Assembly (NCBI GenBank): GCA_010015655.1 | Contig: ML976690.1 | Span: 48,724 to 112,723 of the forward strand | Source: Bimuria novae-zelandiae CBS 107.79 | Taxonomy: Eukaryota; Ascomycota; Dothideomycetes; Pleosporales; Didymosphaeriaceae | DNA length: 64,000 bases | Reading direction: 5' to 3' | Shown here: positions 33,755 through 44,296 of the stretch, piece by piece | Layout: each line of letters opens with the position of its first letter | Numbering within the stretch: position 1 is the stretch's first letter | Made by a program: the position numbers and the translations under genes | Notes under the pieces: generated by a model | Database searches by the model: none | What the model saw: only the letters and a program-made list of their open reading frames with translations | Told to the model about the DNA's origin: nothing

Positions 33755-34210
33755 TGTTAAGTCCCCAAAAGGATAGCTAATCCCTAAGGGGTTAGGGTTG
33801 GTTCTCGGGCAAGAATACTGGTAGGACGGGAGAGGTTGTAGTGATAGCTTGCGCTTGTCACTGGGGCGTTAGTATCGAAGGTGTGTACAGCACAATCAAA
33901 TCAACAAGGTTGCTTACTCAGATCCAAACGATAGATTAATAAACAAGATTGAACACGAATGTCATAAGGGCATTCGTGTGGGTTTATATACAAGAGGATT
34001 TCTGTACCATCCAAAGTTTTGTTGCCATCCATGGCTGGTGTTGCCATCCATGGCTGGTGCTGCCGTCCATGGCTGGTACTGCCATCCATGGCTGGTACAG
34101 CCTTGGCTGGATGGTACATCACGTGACCTCGGTTGCGCAACCCCACCAAGTGTCACCCCCGCTGAGGGCCCGTTGGTCCTCCGCGTCCCATATATGTTCA
34201 GATCCTAACA
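33755..34210 (-). repeat. 3' LTR of the inner gypsy element
   Basis: 456 bp, containing four 19-bp tandem units around CCATCCATGGCTGGT at 34022-34097. It is nearly identical to the 5' LTR at 40125-40580. Confidence 0.9.
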
Positions 34211-34226
34211 TCACCTCCCCTCTTCC
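34211..34226 (-). other. Polypurine tract of the inner gypsy element
   Basis: The minus strand reads GGAAGAGGGGAGGTGA directly before the 3' LTR. This is the usual position of the plus-strand primer for reverse transcription. Confidence 0.75.
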
Positions 34227-34283
34227 AGATAGCGTCCTTGGTATCCTCGTTCCGCGCCCCTTGGCTGCAGATACGGTCGTCGC

Positions 34284-34292
34284 ATATAAATA
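34284..34292 (+). promoter_or_regulatory. TATA box candidate for the antisense ORF
   Basis: ATATAAATA lies about 50 bases upstream of the ATG at 34342, on the strand opposite to gag-pol. Position and sequence fit a core promoter, but no transcript evidence is available. Confidence 0.4.
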
Positions 34293-34341
34293 CCCGCGTG
34301 AGTCGCTGTTTTCGCGTTCTAGTCCTAATGCCTTCCTGACC

Positions 34342-34939
34342 ATGCCTAAGGATCCCAAGCCCCGTAAAGCGCGCGCGCCTCGCAAGAAGACTTCGACCCA
34401 AGAGCGGCGTGATCGCATTCGTCGTGTTGAAGGAAGTAGTAGGGAGATGCCTTTCCGCTGTAACCGCTGCGAAAAGCTGAACATTCGTTGTTTCGTGGAT
34501 ACTGCGTCTGGTCGTTGTGCTGGTTGTATCGCTGCAAGGAGCGAGTGTGAGCTGTTTGTTCCTGAAGAGGAGTGGGAGAAGGTAGAAGATGAAGAGCGTG
34601 AAAAGCGGCTAGAGTTAGCTCGCGCTAAGGAAGAACTTGCTTAGCGTAAGCGCGAGTTATTAGAGATTAAGAGTTGTAAGAGGTTATTCGCGCGTCGGAA
34701 TAGGCAGTTGCTAGATGCTTAGAATAAGATGCAAGAGACGGAGAGCTCGAGTGCGGATACTCTGTTCTAAGACAATTTCCTCGCTGATCCGGGCTGGTCA
34801 CAGGCTAACAATCTCCTTCCTAATCTATTAATAGATCTTTCTCTTAACAAGTTCCTATCTAGTTCTCCTCTAATCGTTTCGGGTTCCTTCTCGTGGTCTG
34901 ACGATGGTATTGTGCTAATATTTAGCGATAGTTGTTAAG
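34342..34939 (+). pseudogene. Antisense ORF inside the inner gypsy element, cysteine-cluster protein, RIP-interrupted
   Basis: The ATG at 34342 opens a lysine/arginine-rich start (MPKDPKPRKARAPRKK). A cysteine cluster follows: CNRCEKLNIRCF, then GRCAGCIAARSEC. It resembles a Zn2Cys6-type metal-binding module. Next is a charged, probably helical stretch. The first stop is TAG at 34642. The same frame stays protein-like past it and past two further stops to about 34939, and these stops fit single C-to-T changes at glutamine codons. The ORF lies between the chromodomain and the polypurine tract, on the opposite strand to gag-pol. I recall similar proteins annotated as hypothetical in other ascomycetes. 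A nucleic-acid-binding or regulatory role for the element is inference. Confidence 0.6.
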
Positions 34940-37900
34940 GTTTGCTTCTAGTTCCCATGTGTCTTCTAAGTGTAGATATCCTTTCCACTTAATTAAGTAG
35001 GTTCGTGGCTAATCCGTGTGTCGTAGTATCTTCTTAACTTCGAATTTGGTTTCCTCCTCTGGTTGGTGATAGAAGGTGGTTTCGACTAGTGTTTCAGAGT
35101 CTGCTGGTTCCAATTGGTCTATGTAGAATACTGGGTGTATTTTGGCGTCTGGTGGTAATTCCAATTAGTAGTTGACCGGTGATACTTGTTCGGAAATGAA
35201 AAATGGTCTAACCTTAACATGATCTAGTTTCTTGTGCTTTTTCTTCTAGGTTCGAAGATTTTTCGTAAGTAGATATGCTTTATCCCCCTTCTTCAGCTGA
35301 GGTGCCGTTTTTCTTTTTTAGTTTGTATAGGAAATGCTTTGCTGTTGAGCTTTCTCGAGGTTCTCTTAGAGTTGTTAATGTATTTCTTTTATTTTTGTAG
35401 CCGTGTTAATAGCTTCTTCCGTTCTGATAGTAGTAGGAAATGTCTAATTAAAGAGATGTAGATGTCTTCCGTAGTTTGCATAGAACGGTGTATATCCAGT
35501 TACTACTGATATCTTGTTATTATATGCTAATTGTGCCATTAGTAATAGGGAAATCTAGTTATTCTTCTGGTTGTTGCAGTAGATGCGTAGGTACGTTTCC
35601 ATTGTTTAATTTGTACGTTCTGTTTGTCCGTCTGTCTGTGGATGATAGGCTATTAATAGTTTTCGTTTTATTCTAATAAGTGCCATGAGTGTTGTCTAGT
35701 AGTTCAAAGTGAAGAGTTTGTCTCTGTCGCTAATAATTGTCTTAGGGATGCCATGATGTCGTATAAGTCAATCTAGGATAAGGAACGCTAGTTCCGTTAC
35801 TGTTATTACCTTTTTGCATAGTAGTAATTCCACGTATTTAGTAAATCTGCATACGATTACCAGTATTGCGTCGTAACTTACTCCGTTTGTGGGATCTTTC
35901 GACTTTGGCAATCCTGTGACAAAGTCCATTATGATGTCTTCCCAAGGTGCTGTGGGTATCTAAATAGCTTGTATTTCTCCGTACTTAAGATGTGTTGCGT
36001 GTTTATTACGTTGGCATTCTGCACATTTGCGTATGTAGGTTACTACTACTTCTTTAATTCCTTTAAAGCTATAGTTCCTCTAAATCAGTTTCACTGTCTT
36101 TTTGATTCCAGGGTGTCCGTATACAGGGTCGTCGTGGTATTATTGTATAACCTCTATCTATTGTTCCTTGGGTACTTCTCGTGTGAGTACAAGGAGTTAA
36201 TTAAGTTCCGCCGTAGGTTCTAAGGAACTATCGGGATTTTGTTTTAGTATTACAGAGTAGGTTTTAACTTTATCCCTTATAAGATTGTATTGTTGGCTAA
36301 GTGCGTCTGCTCGTCCGTTTTCTTTACCAGGTGTATATATAATCTTGAATTTGTATTGTCTAAGCGTTTCCAACCATCTTGCCTATCTTGGCGTAAGTTC
36401 TTTTGTGGTCGTGAAGCGTGTAAGGTTCTTATAGTCCGTGAAGATCTTAAGTGTAGAGTAGCTAAGAGCGTAGATTCTCTAGTGTTTTAGTGTTTTAACG
36501 ATTGCGTATAGTTCCTTGTCGTGTACGTTATATCGTGCTTCCGTGTCGGTAAACTTGCATGAGTAATATGTAATAGGGTGCCATTTGCCATCTTTTTCTT
36601 GTTTCGCGCAGGCGCCTATTGCGAGGTCGCTTACGTCCGTTTCGATTCGTAGTGGTTTTCCATCCCTGAAGTGGATGAGTACTGGTGGCATAATGCATGC
36701 GGTTTTTAAGAGTTAAAACGACATTCTACACTCTGTAGTCTATGCGAATAGTATGTCTTTTCTTATAAGGTTTATAAGTGGTATCGTGATCTTTGCGTAA
36801 TCCTTGATGAATTATCGATTAAATCCACAGAATCCTAAGAATTCTTAGATGTTTTTTGCTATCTTTGGTATTAACTAGTTCTTAATGCATTTAATCTTGT
36901 TAAGTGCGACTTTAATTCCTTCTATGCTAATAACGTGTCTTAGGAATTTAAGTCGTGTTACGTGCCACTTGCACTTCTTTAGTTTAATCCTAAGGTGTGC
37001 CTTGTCTAGTGCTGTTAACACCGTCTGTACATGCGGAACATGATCTGAATTATTTTTAGAGTAAACAAGTATATTATCTATGTATGCGATAACGAATATG
37101 TCTAGGTAGTTATAAAGTACGTAGTTAACTAGTGCTTGGAAGTTTGCCGGTGCGTTAGTAAGTCTAAAAGGCATAACTATGTATTTGAATAGTCTATAGC
37201 GTGACTTAAACACTGTCTTCCACTCGTCACCTTCCTTGATTTGTATAAGGTGGTATTTATCTTGTAAGTCTATTAGTGTAAAGCGTTTGGCTCTTAAGAG
37301 TTAGTCTCTTAATTCTAAGATGTTTAGTAGTGGGTATTAATTTTTAATCGTTATGTCGTTGATCTTTTAATAGTTAATACATAGTCGTGGTGTGCCGTCT
37401 TTCTTTATGACAAACATGAAAGGGCTGGCTACTGGTGACTTTAATGGTCGTATATATCCTTTCGCGAGATTTGTCTCGATAAATTCCTTTTCTTGCTGGA
37501 GTTCTTTTCTAGTCTTACTATATAGTGGTCCAAAGGGTGGCGTTTTCCCTTCTACTAGGTCTATCGCTAGATCCCAGGGCTAATGTTCTGGAAGGTTTGC
37601 TTTTCCCTCTCTCTCGGTGAACATATGATTCCATGCTCGATAGCACTCCGGAATTTCATGGTTTGTGCTTTCCTCCATCTTCTTGCGCTCTGTGACCTGG
37701 TGGTTCCTGCCAGCGTCTGCCAAGGGTTTCTTCCGTTTTTCGACTATCCATCGCGAGACTATAGTGTTAATAGCTCTCTTATCTACTATCATGCTCTATT
37801 AATGCGTAGGCTTTACTTGCAATGCACAATTACAGCGCTTAAAGGATAGCTTTTTTCTCTCTTAATTAATTGTGAGATTATGCTTCCTTAACTAGGGTAG

Positions 37901-40077
37901 TCCTAAAATCACGTCGTGATTAGCTTCCTTAATAATGTCGAGGGTAATTAATTCCTAGTATCTATAAATCGTAAGGGTAGTTTCGACCTTGTATTCAATC
38001 GTTGCTTTGCCGGGCATTAGTTATCCATTCGCGACATGAATAGTATAGGGTATGGCCTTCTTACGCTTATAGAGTCCTGCTCTATTAAGTGCTTTTCTTA
38101 ACACATAGCTTTCCTGTGCTCCTAAGTCTAGCATGGCTTTTATCCATGTTTCTTTAAGCTATACCAGTAGCTTGATTAATGCCTAACTATTTATGGCATT
38201 TAGTTCTCTAAAGGCGTCTTCCCTCCTGAGCCTAGGTCTAAAAAAGATATCTTTTCTATAGGTGGCTTTACGGGATTAAGGTATCCTTCCTTCTTCTTTT
38301 CCTAAGGCTGCTACTAGCCCTTTTCTAGGAGAGCTTCACCGTCCTCTTCCTTTGTTACCGTTTCAATCCTGAGGGTCGTAGTCCCTTTTAGTATGCGATT
38401 GAATCCATGCTTTCCTTTTTTCTCTTTGTGTTCCTTACAATTAGGGTGTAAGCATGTTTGCCATTTGTCGGATGCGTATTTTCTATTAACTAGTAGCGAC
38501 ATTACTTAGTTTAGCGCTTAGTTAAGGTGTGGAAAGTATTGCTTTTCACGTTTATCCTAGAGGTGAACGTCACAATGGGCGATAGGGCAGTTAAACCACT
38601 CCTATCTACATTATTAGTACATTTAGGGAAAGTAGCTGTATTCCTTGGCTTAGTAATGAATGGTACATTAATCTTCTCTATAGAGGGTCTATCGTATGGT
38701 CTCATGCGTAGGGTTACGGTGGTCCAGGTTGTACTGTGGTTCGTAGTTCGGTCTTTCGTTTGGGTATTTCTTCTTGGGGTCTTCGTGGGCGTAGCGGTAA
38801 TCTGCCATTTCTCTTGCTGCTTTACTAACCAGGTCGGGTTGGTAAGCATAAAAAAATGCTTCTGCATAGTCTTGTCGTTCTACCGCCGTAAACCCGAAGT
38901 CTCCTTCTTGAGGTTAGTGTTTTTCCAAGAAGTTGAAAACATTCGTCGTCTTGCTAGTAACAGGTTTGTTCTAGCTAGGGTAAGGTATAGGAGATCGAGG
39001 CATTAGCTCTATCTCTTCCTCGTCTAAACCTTCGTATGCATCCTCGTAGAGTCGCGAGTTAGGCAAGTCTAATCGCTCTAAGTCCTTATCTAGAATATTA
39101 GATTACTTAATAGAGGGTATCACCTGCTATTCTTCGTCGGTTACTTCTGTGTTATCGACGATAAGTACGTTTAACTGTTTAATAACCTTGTTCTTAGATC
39201 TGCAGTTCCTGGCGATGTGGCCTGGTTTACTACATGTAAAGCATTTACGCGTCTCGGTCCCCTATCGTTAGGTTCTATCTAAGATACGTTGGTTAGGCTT
39301 TTAGAAGCCTATAGCCTTTCCTGTTCCCTTTTCCAGGTTGTTAAACTAGATATCTTCTATAGGTTGGGGTCCGTAGTAGTTGCGTTGCTGGCGTCGAGGT
39401 GTTTTCGGCGGCGCTCTATAGACTACAGGTGCCTATTATCCAAAACTAACGTTCCTTGGGTTCTTGCGTAGCTCTTCTTGCAATGCAAACCATTCCCCAT
39501 TAATGCGAATAGTCTCTTCGTACAGTTCTTCTAAGGTCTCTATTTTTACACTACTACGCAGGAGTTCTTCGCGCATATTACGTTTAAGGCCTTATTTATA
39601 CATCGTTTTAAGAGATTCATCCTCCTAGTCAAGTTGCACGGCGTACTTGCGGAATTCGGCTGCATACTCGACTGCGGATTATTACTATCGGATTATCTAG
39701 ATTGCTTGCTTAGCGATAGCGGTTTTATTAGCAATTCTAAATATCTGTTAGAGGCATTTCTTGAAGTTAGCGTAGTCCTTAATAATGTTAATAGTATCTT
39801 CGTTGCGGTTAATATAGTCTTTATCCTCGTTGTCGTAATCCATGTCTAGGTACTTAACTAAGTAGGGATAGATTTATTCTTCAGCGCTTCCTTGCATGTA
39901 AGTTGCTGCGAAGATGACCTTCTTCTTGTCTTTAAGGTCTTAGTTCTAGTTAAAGAAGTAGAGGTCTAGCTGTAAAAGCCAGGTATCGAGGAGGGTACGA
40001 TTGCTATTATACAAGTCGGGTTTATGCGCCTTATTCTTGCCATCCCTTATAGGGGTGACATGGTTGTCTAAAGCCAT
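34940..40077 (-). pseudogene. gag-pol remnant of the inner gypsy element
   Basis: Gag starts at the ATG at 40077 (MALDNHVTPIRDGKNK). A zinc knuckle KCFTCSKPGHIARNC is at about 39200-39245, and a protease remnant with MLDLGAQESYVLRK at about 38100-38150. Reverse transcriptase at about 36880-37480 includes the clean ORF 36875-37213, with the catalytic box read as AYIDNILVYS. RNase H (36479-36691) has IETDVSDLAIGA. Integrase at about 35690-36100 includes CAECQRNKHATHLKYGE, and a chromodomain at about 34950-35060 includes TYLIKWKGYLHLEDTWEL. Scattered stops and Asp-to-Asn changes at the active site make this copy inactive. Open stretches up to 340 bases survive. Confidence 0.85.
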
Positions 40078-40124
40078 AGAAGAGTTAGGGGTCCTGTTAG
40101 TATTTATGTTAAGGGTGTTCAAAA

Positions 40125-40580
40125 TGTTAAGTCCCCAAAAGGATAGCTAATCCCTAAGGGGTTAGGGTTGGTTCTCGGGCAAGAATACTAGTAGGACGGG
40201 AGAGGTTGTAGTAATAGCTTGCGCTTGTCACTGGGGCGTTAGTATTAAAGGTGTGTATAGCATAATTAAATTAACAAGGTTGCTTACTCAGATCCAAACG
40301 ATAGATTGATAAACAAGATTGAACACAAATGTCATAAGGGCATTCGTGTGGGTTTATATACAAGAGGATTTCTGTACCATCCAAAGTTTTGTTGTCATCC
40401 ATGGCTGGTGTTGCCATCCATGGCTGGTGCTGCCGTCCATGGCTGGTACTGCCATCCATGGCTGGTACAGCCTTGGCTGGATGGTACATCACGTGACCTC
40501 GGTTGCGCAACCCCACCAAGTGTCACCCCCGCTGAGGGCCCGTTGGTCCTCCGCGTCCCATACATGTTCAGATCCTAACA
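40125..40580 (-). repeat. 5' LTR of the inner gypsy element
   Basis: 456 bp and nearly identical to 33755-34210. The four 19-bp units are at about 40392-40467. Confidence 0.9.
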
Positions 40581-40585
40581 GACAA

Positions 40586-40784
40586 TTACGTAGATTATAG
40601 ATAATAAATACCTAAATAATAAGCTAATCTTTAAGACGCTATAGCTCCTATAAAGTAAAATCTATAAGTTAAAAAAGTAATACTTAATAAATATAAAATT
40701 AAAAATAATCGTGTATACTATCGCGATTATATAATAATACCTAATTATAATAAACTTAAGATTAAGCTTCTGCGCCACGTCTAT
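40586..40784 (+). pseudogene. Short piece of outer gypsy pol between two insertions
   Basis: This TA-rich fragment ends in sequence that reads KLRLLRHVYDS when joined across the solo LTR to SPVGSHLGRGKTLE beyond it. It is the lead-in to the integrase zinc-binding domain. It lies between the inner gypsy element and the solo LTR. Confidence 0.65.
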
Positions 40785-40789
40785 GACTC

Positions 40790-41208
40790 TGTTAAGATCT
40801 GAACATGTATGGAACAAGGAGGGCCAACGGGCCTCCAGTGGGGGTGACACTCGGCGGGGTCGCGTAACCGAGGTCACGTGACAACACCATCCAGCCAAGA
40901 CTCACCAGCCATGGATGGCGATACCGTCCATGGATGGTAACGGTATCTTGGATGGTATGAATTCCTTATGTATATAACGGAACACAAATACCTTTATAGT
41001 ATGTGTGTTTAACCTGTTTATCAATCTATCGTTTAGATCTGAATAAGCAATCTTGTTAATTTAATTATGCTATACCTACCTTTAATACTAACGCCCTAGT
41101 GACAAGCGTAAGCTATTACTACGACCTTCTCTCGTCCTACTACAGTATTCCTGCCCGAGAACTAACCTTAGCCCCTTAGGGACCAGCTACCCCTTTGGGA
41201 TCTTAACA
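40790..41208 (+). mobile_element. Solo LTR of the inner gypsy family, opposite orientation
   Basis: It starts TGTTAAGATCTGAACATG and ends TTGGGATCTTAACA. It matches the inner LTRs in reverse complement, including the CCATGGATGG units and the block GATCTGAATAAGCAA. GACTC flanks it exactly (40785-40789 and 41209-41213). It sits inside the outer gypsy integrase coding sequence and marks a second insertion event of the same family. Confidence 0.9.
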
Positions 41209-41213
41209 GACTC

Positions 41214-42778
41214 ACCTGTAGGCAGCCACCTAGGCAGAGGCAAGACGCTAGAGATCCTGCAGCGGGAATACTATTGGCCCAAGATGTTCGAGACGGTTAA
41301 GCGATATGTGGCCTGCTGCCATACCTACCGCAAGGCGAAGTCGTCTAGAGATAAGTACTATAGTCTATTAAAGCCTCTACCTATTGCGGAACGACGTTGG
41401 CAATATATCTTTATAGACTTTATAATAGACCTACTAAAGTCTAAGGTGTGAGGTTTGATGTTTGCCACTGAGCTGATGGCTTGTTTTCCTTTGTTTGTTT
41501 TTGATGTTTGCCACCGAGCTGATGGCTTATTTTCCTTTTGTTTGCTGTTTGCCAGTTATCTAGGATATTTGCGCCTGGGTATATAGGAGATAGCTTACCT
41601 CTAGTGGCAGAGGGGGATATACATGAGTTATTTGGTTCACATAAGGGATACACAAATATTATAGTAGTAGTTAACTAATTAAGTAAGTATAGATACCTAA
41701 TTCCTTGCAAGGAGATTACTGCGCTATAGACAGCGTGGCTTTTTCTACGATATATGTAGGCTAACTAAGGACTGCCTACTATAATAGTCTCTAATAGAGG
41801 CAGCTAGTTTGTCTTAGCATTCTAAATAAAGCTCTATAGCTAATTAAAAATTATAGCACTATTATCCTTAGCGTATTACCTAGAAACTAATAGATAGATA
41901 GAAAACGTAAACGTAGTAATAGAGTAGGTACTACGCGCGTATACAAGCTACGCGTAAGATAATTAAGTAGATTAATTACTTATAGTATAGTTTAAAGCTA
42001 ATAATATAATATTAGAGTTTATATAGACGTTGCCCTTCCTAATCTACTATAGTTAAAATCCCTGTATAGGATTTGAGCTACCTACTACAGCGTCTAGGCC
42101 TTATAAATAGAGACTCGACGTAGCTATTGCTAATTACATAGTAGATAAAATAAAAAATATAGTAAATTTTATTTATAAGGAACTAACCTAGACGTAAGCC
42201 TTACACTAGGAGTATGCAAATTATACATGATAGCTAGTGCCTGCCTATTAGATAGGCGATTGCGTTTAGCTAGATACATAAAACCTAAGGACACAATAAC
42301 GCTCTAAGAAGCTTAACTAGAAGAATGTAGGCCTATACAAGATTAGCGCGGTAGTCTCCTTACATGCCTATAAACTAGAGCTGTCCGAATCGATGAAGAT
42401 ACACCCTGTATTCCATGTGAATCTACTCTGGCCAGCAGAGCCGGACAACGCCTATCTGCCAGGACAGCAGGTAGAGCCACCTAAACTAGTAGTAGTTAAC
42501 GCAGAACTAGAGTATTATATTAAAAAAATAGTTAACCTCTACTTTAATTAATAGTAGAGAAGACACGAATACTAAGTTAAGTAAACTAAATATAATAACT
42601 TAACCTAGGAGCTAGTAATTAACTTTACTAATACTATTACTATAAAGGAATACTATTAGAAGAACCCTATAAAAAAAAGACCTAAATAAATAGATTAAGT
42701 AACTATTTAAAATAATATTAAACTAGACACTTATGTAAATCCTCGTAAGCTCGGACTGCAAGAAAAGGAGGGACCTAA
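41214..42778 (+). pseudogene. Integrase and chromodomain remnant of the outer gypsy element
   Basis: Bases 41209-41450 are strikingly clean and read through the integrase zinc-binding domain and the core start: EILQREYYWPKMFETVKRY, CCHTYRKAKSS and ERRWQYIFIDFI. Beyond 41640 stops accumulate. HPVFHVNLLWPAEPDNAY is readable at about 42400-42460, followed by a chromodomain-like region to about 42660. It ends at the purine tract before the right LTR. Confidence 0.75.
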
Positions 42779-43097
42779 TATTATAGTAACTCTAGGCTAC
42801 TTAATAAGTATAAATATACTACTAGTAGTAGTATATCTTAGAGGTATCGCGCGCTAATAGCTAGCTAAAAAAAATAGTATATAAGTAACCTATTTACTAG
42901 CTAATTAGTTAAATTATAGCGCTAGCTACTCTTAGTAAGAGTACGCAATAAAGCGAGATAATAAATTTATATTAGCTAAGGGAAAGAGGACCTTTTCTCC
43001 TTATCTAACGTCTTGTACCTACACGTAGATACTAAACGCAGTAATATTAGTCTAGCCTACTAGGCCGCAGACGTCCTTACTTATTGCTCTTATGACA
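42779..43097 (+). repeat. Right LTR of the outer gypsy element
   Basis: 319 bp, matching 29698-30015. The right end TTATGACA is intact, but the left end reads TATTATAG in place of TGTCACGG, consistent with RIP. Confidence 0.8.
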
Positions 43098-43685
43098 CGT
43101 ACTCCGCTCGCAACTCTGCCAAACGCGGCGGCCACAAGAAGTTCCTATACACCCTTATCGAGCGCGGCCGCCGCCCTACTCGAGGGTCAAACAAGCGCCC
43201 AAGAGTTGACGATGTACTCGCCAGCAGAGAGAGCTCTTAAGGGAGCTCTTATATATCTACAAAGCTATTCGCGGAGGGTAAAAGCTGTGTTAATTATATA
43301 ATAGCTAGGCGTACAATAAATAGGAAGCTCCTATTTTAGACACCTCTAGTACAAGTTATAAGTAATTTATATTTATTTTATAGCTCTTAGCGTCCTTTAA
43401 GGACTTATTATAGGTGTTTACTCTACTAGCTACCTTTATATTAGCTAAAAGTTAATGCTAAGTACTAGGAAGAGTATCTTCGCCGCTATTAAATAGTTAA
43501 GTTAATAAACACAAAAATAAGCTTAATTATTATATAAACCTATCTAAAGTCCTTTAGAAATGAATTCGCTATACAAAGTTACCCTGTAGAAGTATAAGTT
43601 TTAGTGTTCTGTTAGTTCGGAGCAATTCATCCGATTGGCCATCATCATATGGTCCGTGCCAGGGCGATGTTGACGGTGCAGGGGA
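43098..43685 (+). pseudogene. C-terminal end of the piggyBac-like transposase and right terminal repeat
   Basis: The GC-rich block 43103-43250 continues the frame broken at 29697, reading RFSTYSARNSAKRGGHKKF and ending KRPRVDDVLASRESS. TA-rich sequence and the right inverted repeat (about 43640-43685) follow. Confidence 0.55.
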
Positions 43686-44296
43686 TAGAGTTATCGTACG
43701 AAAAGTTGCGTAGATTTTGATGGGGTGTACTACTGACTGGTGTGTCCCACTGACTGGTGGAACACGTTATAGCTGACCATGAGTAAGACTATCTCCACGA
43801 GCTTACCTGATAAAGCGTAATGGAGCCGAAGAAGTGCCTAAGACTGCTGTTTCGAGGTGATCGTCCTGTGACGTCATCGGTGTAACGAATAAGCGAGTAT
43901 CGTCTTGTTAGTGCGGGAGATCGGAAGAATGCACGCCTAGTCCCGTCTGGTCATGTTAACGGTTCCCTCTTAATCAACCTTTTCAGAGCGGACGCAGTCG
44001 TTGGATAATTGAGTATGTTTTATCATTGGCAGGCCAGACAATCTGGGTACTCTGATGTCCTGTTCACAAACTTTGAGATGGCACGATTATATGGTTATGG
44101 ACCTTCTACTTCGCGACTGGCCGCCGATGGGGACAAGTCTACCCCACAATTAGGTCTTTCCTACCCGAGGCTACAATTCTTGGCCGGCGAGATATAGAAA
44201 TCGGCCATCATAGCGAGTCCTCTAACGGACTACAAAAGGACCTGGTAGCCAGTACACGCCGGTGCATAAGATCCCATAGGTCGGTGAGCCTCAATC
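43686..44296. other. Intergenic, promoter of the DUF1593 gene
   Basis: Normal composition with short frames only. It is the unique sequence between the repeat block and the next gene. Confidence 0.45.

Larger units (their letters stand above)
33755..40580 (-). mobile_element. Inner Ty3/gypsy LTR retrotransposon (6826 bp)
   Basis: Two 456-bp LTRs (33755-34210 and 40125-40580) begin TGTTAAGTCCCC and end GATCCTAACA. They flank an internal region read on the minus strand. GACAA duplicates flank the element exactly (33750-33754, 40581-40585). A polypurine tract (GGAAGAGGGGAGGTGA on the minus strand, 34211-34226) abuts the 3' LTR, which fixes the orientation. The internal order is gag, zinc knuckle, protease, reverse transcriptase, RNase H, integrase, chromodomain. 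The LTRs differ only by transitions as far as I can see, so this copy is younger and less RIP-altered than the element it entered. An antisense ORF lies between chromodomain and 3' LTR. Confidence 0.93.
29698..43097 (+). mobile_element. Outer Ty3/gypsy LTR retrotransposon, interrupted twice
   Basis: The LTRs are 29698-30015 (TGTCACGGTAAC..TAATA) and 42779-43097 (..TTATGACA). CGTAC flanks the element exactly at 29693-29697 and 43098-43102. A purine-rich tract AGAAAAGGAGGGA precedes the right LTR, so it reads left to right. Without its two insertions and their duplicated bases the element is about 6.1 kb. Its interior carries gag zinc knuckle, reverse transcriptase, RNase H, integrase and chromodomain remnants in the gypsy order. 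The inner gypsy element and a solo LTR lie within the pol region. Confidence 0.85.
27999..43685 (+). mobile_element. piggyBac-like DNA transposon, split by nested retrotransposons
   Basis: The ends are inverted copies. The left begins TCCCCTGCACCGTCAACATC; the right, read on the other strand, begins the same and continues CGCCCTGGCACGG. With the inserted retrotransposons and one duplication removed, about 2.3 kb remains (27999-29697 plus 43103-43685). The left part holds a degraded transposase and the right part its C-terminal end. TA lies outside each end, whereas piggyBac elements normally duplicate TTAA. So the exact boundary or the superfamily is uncertain. Confidence 0.65.
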
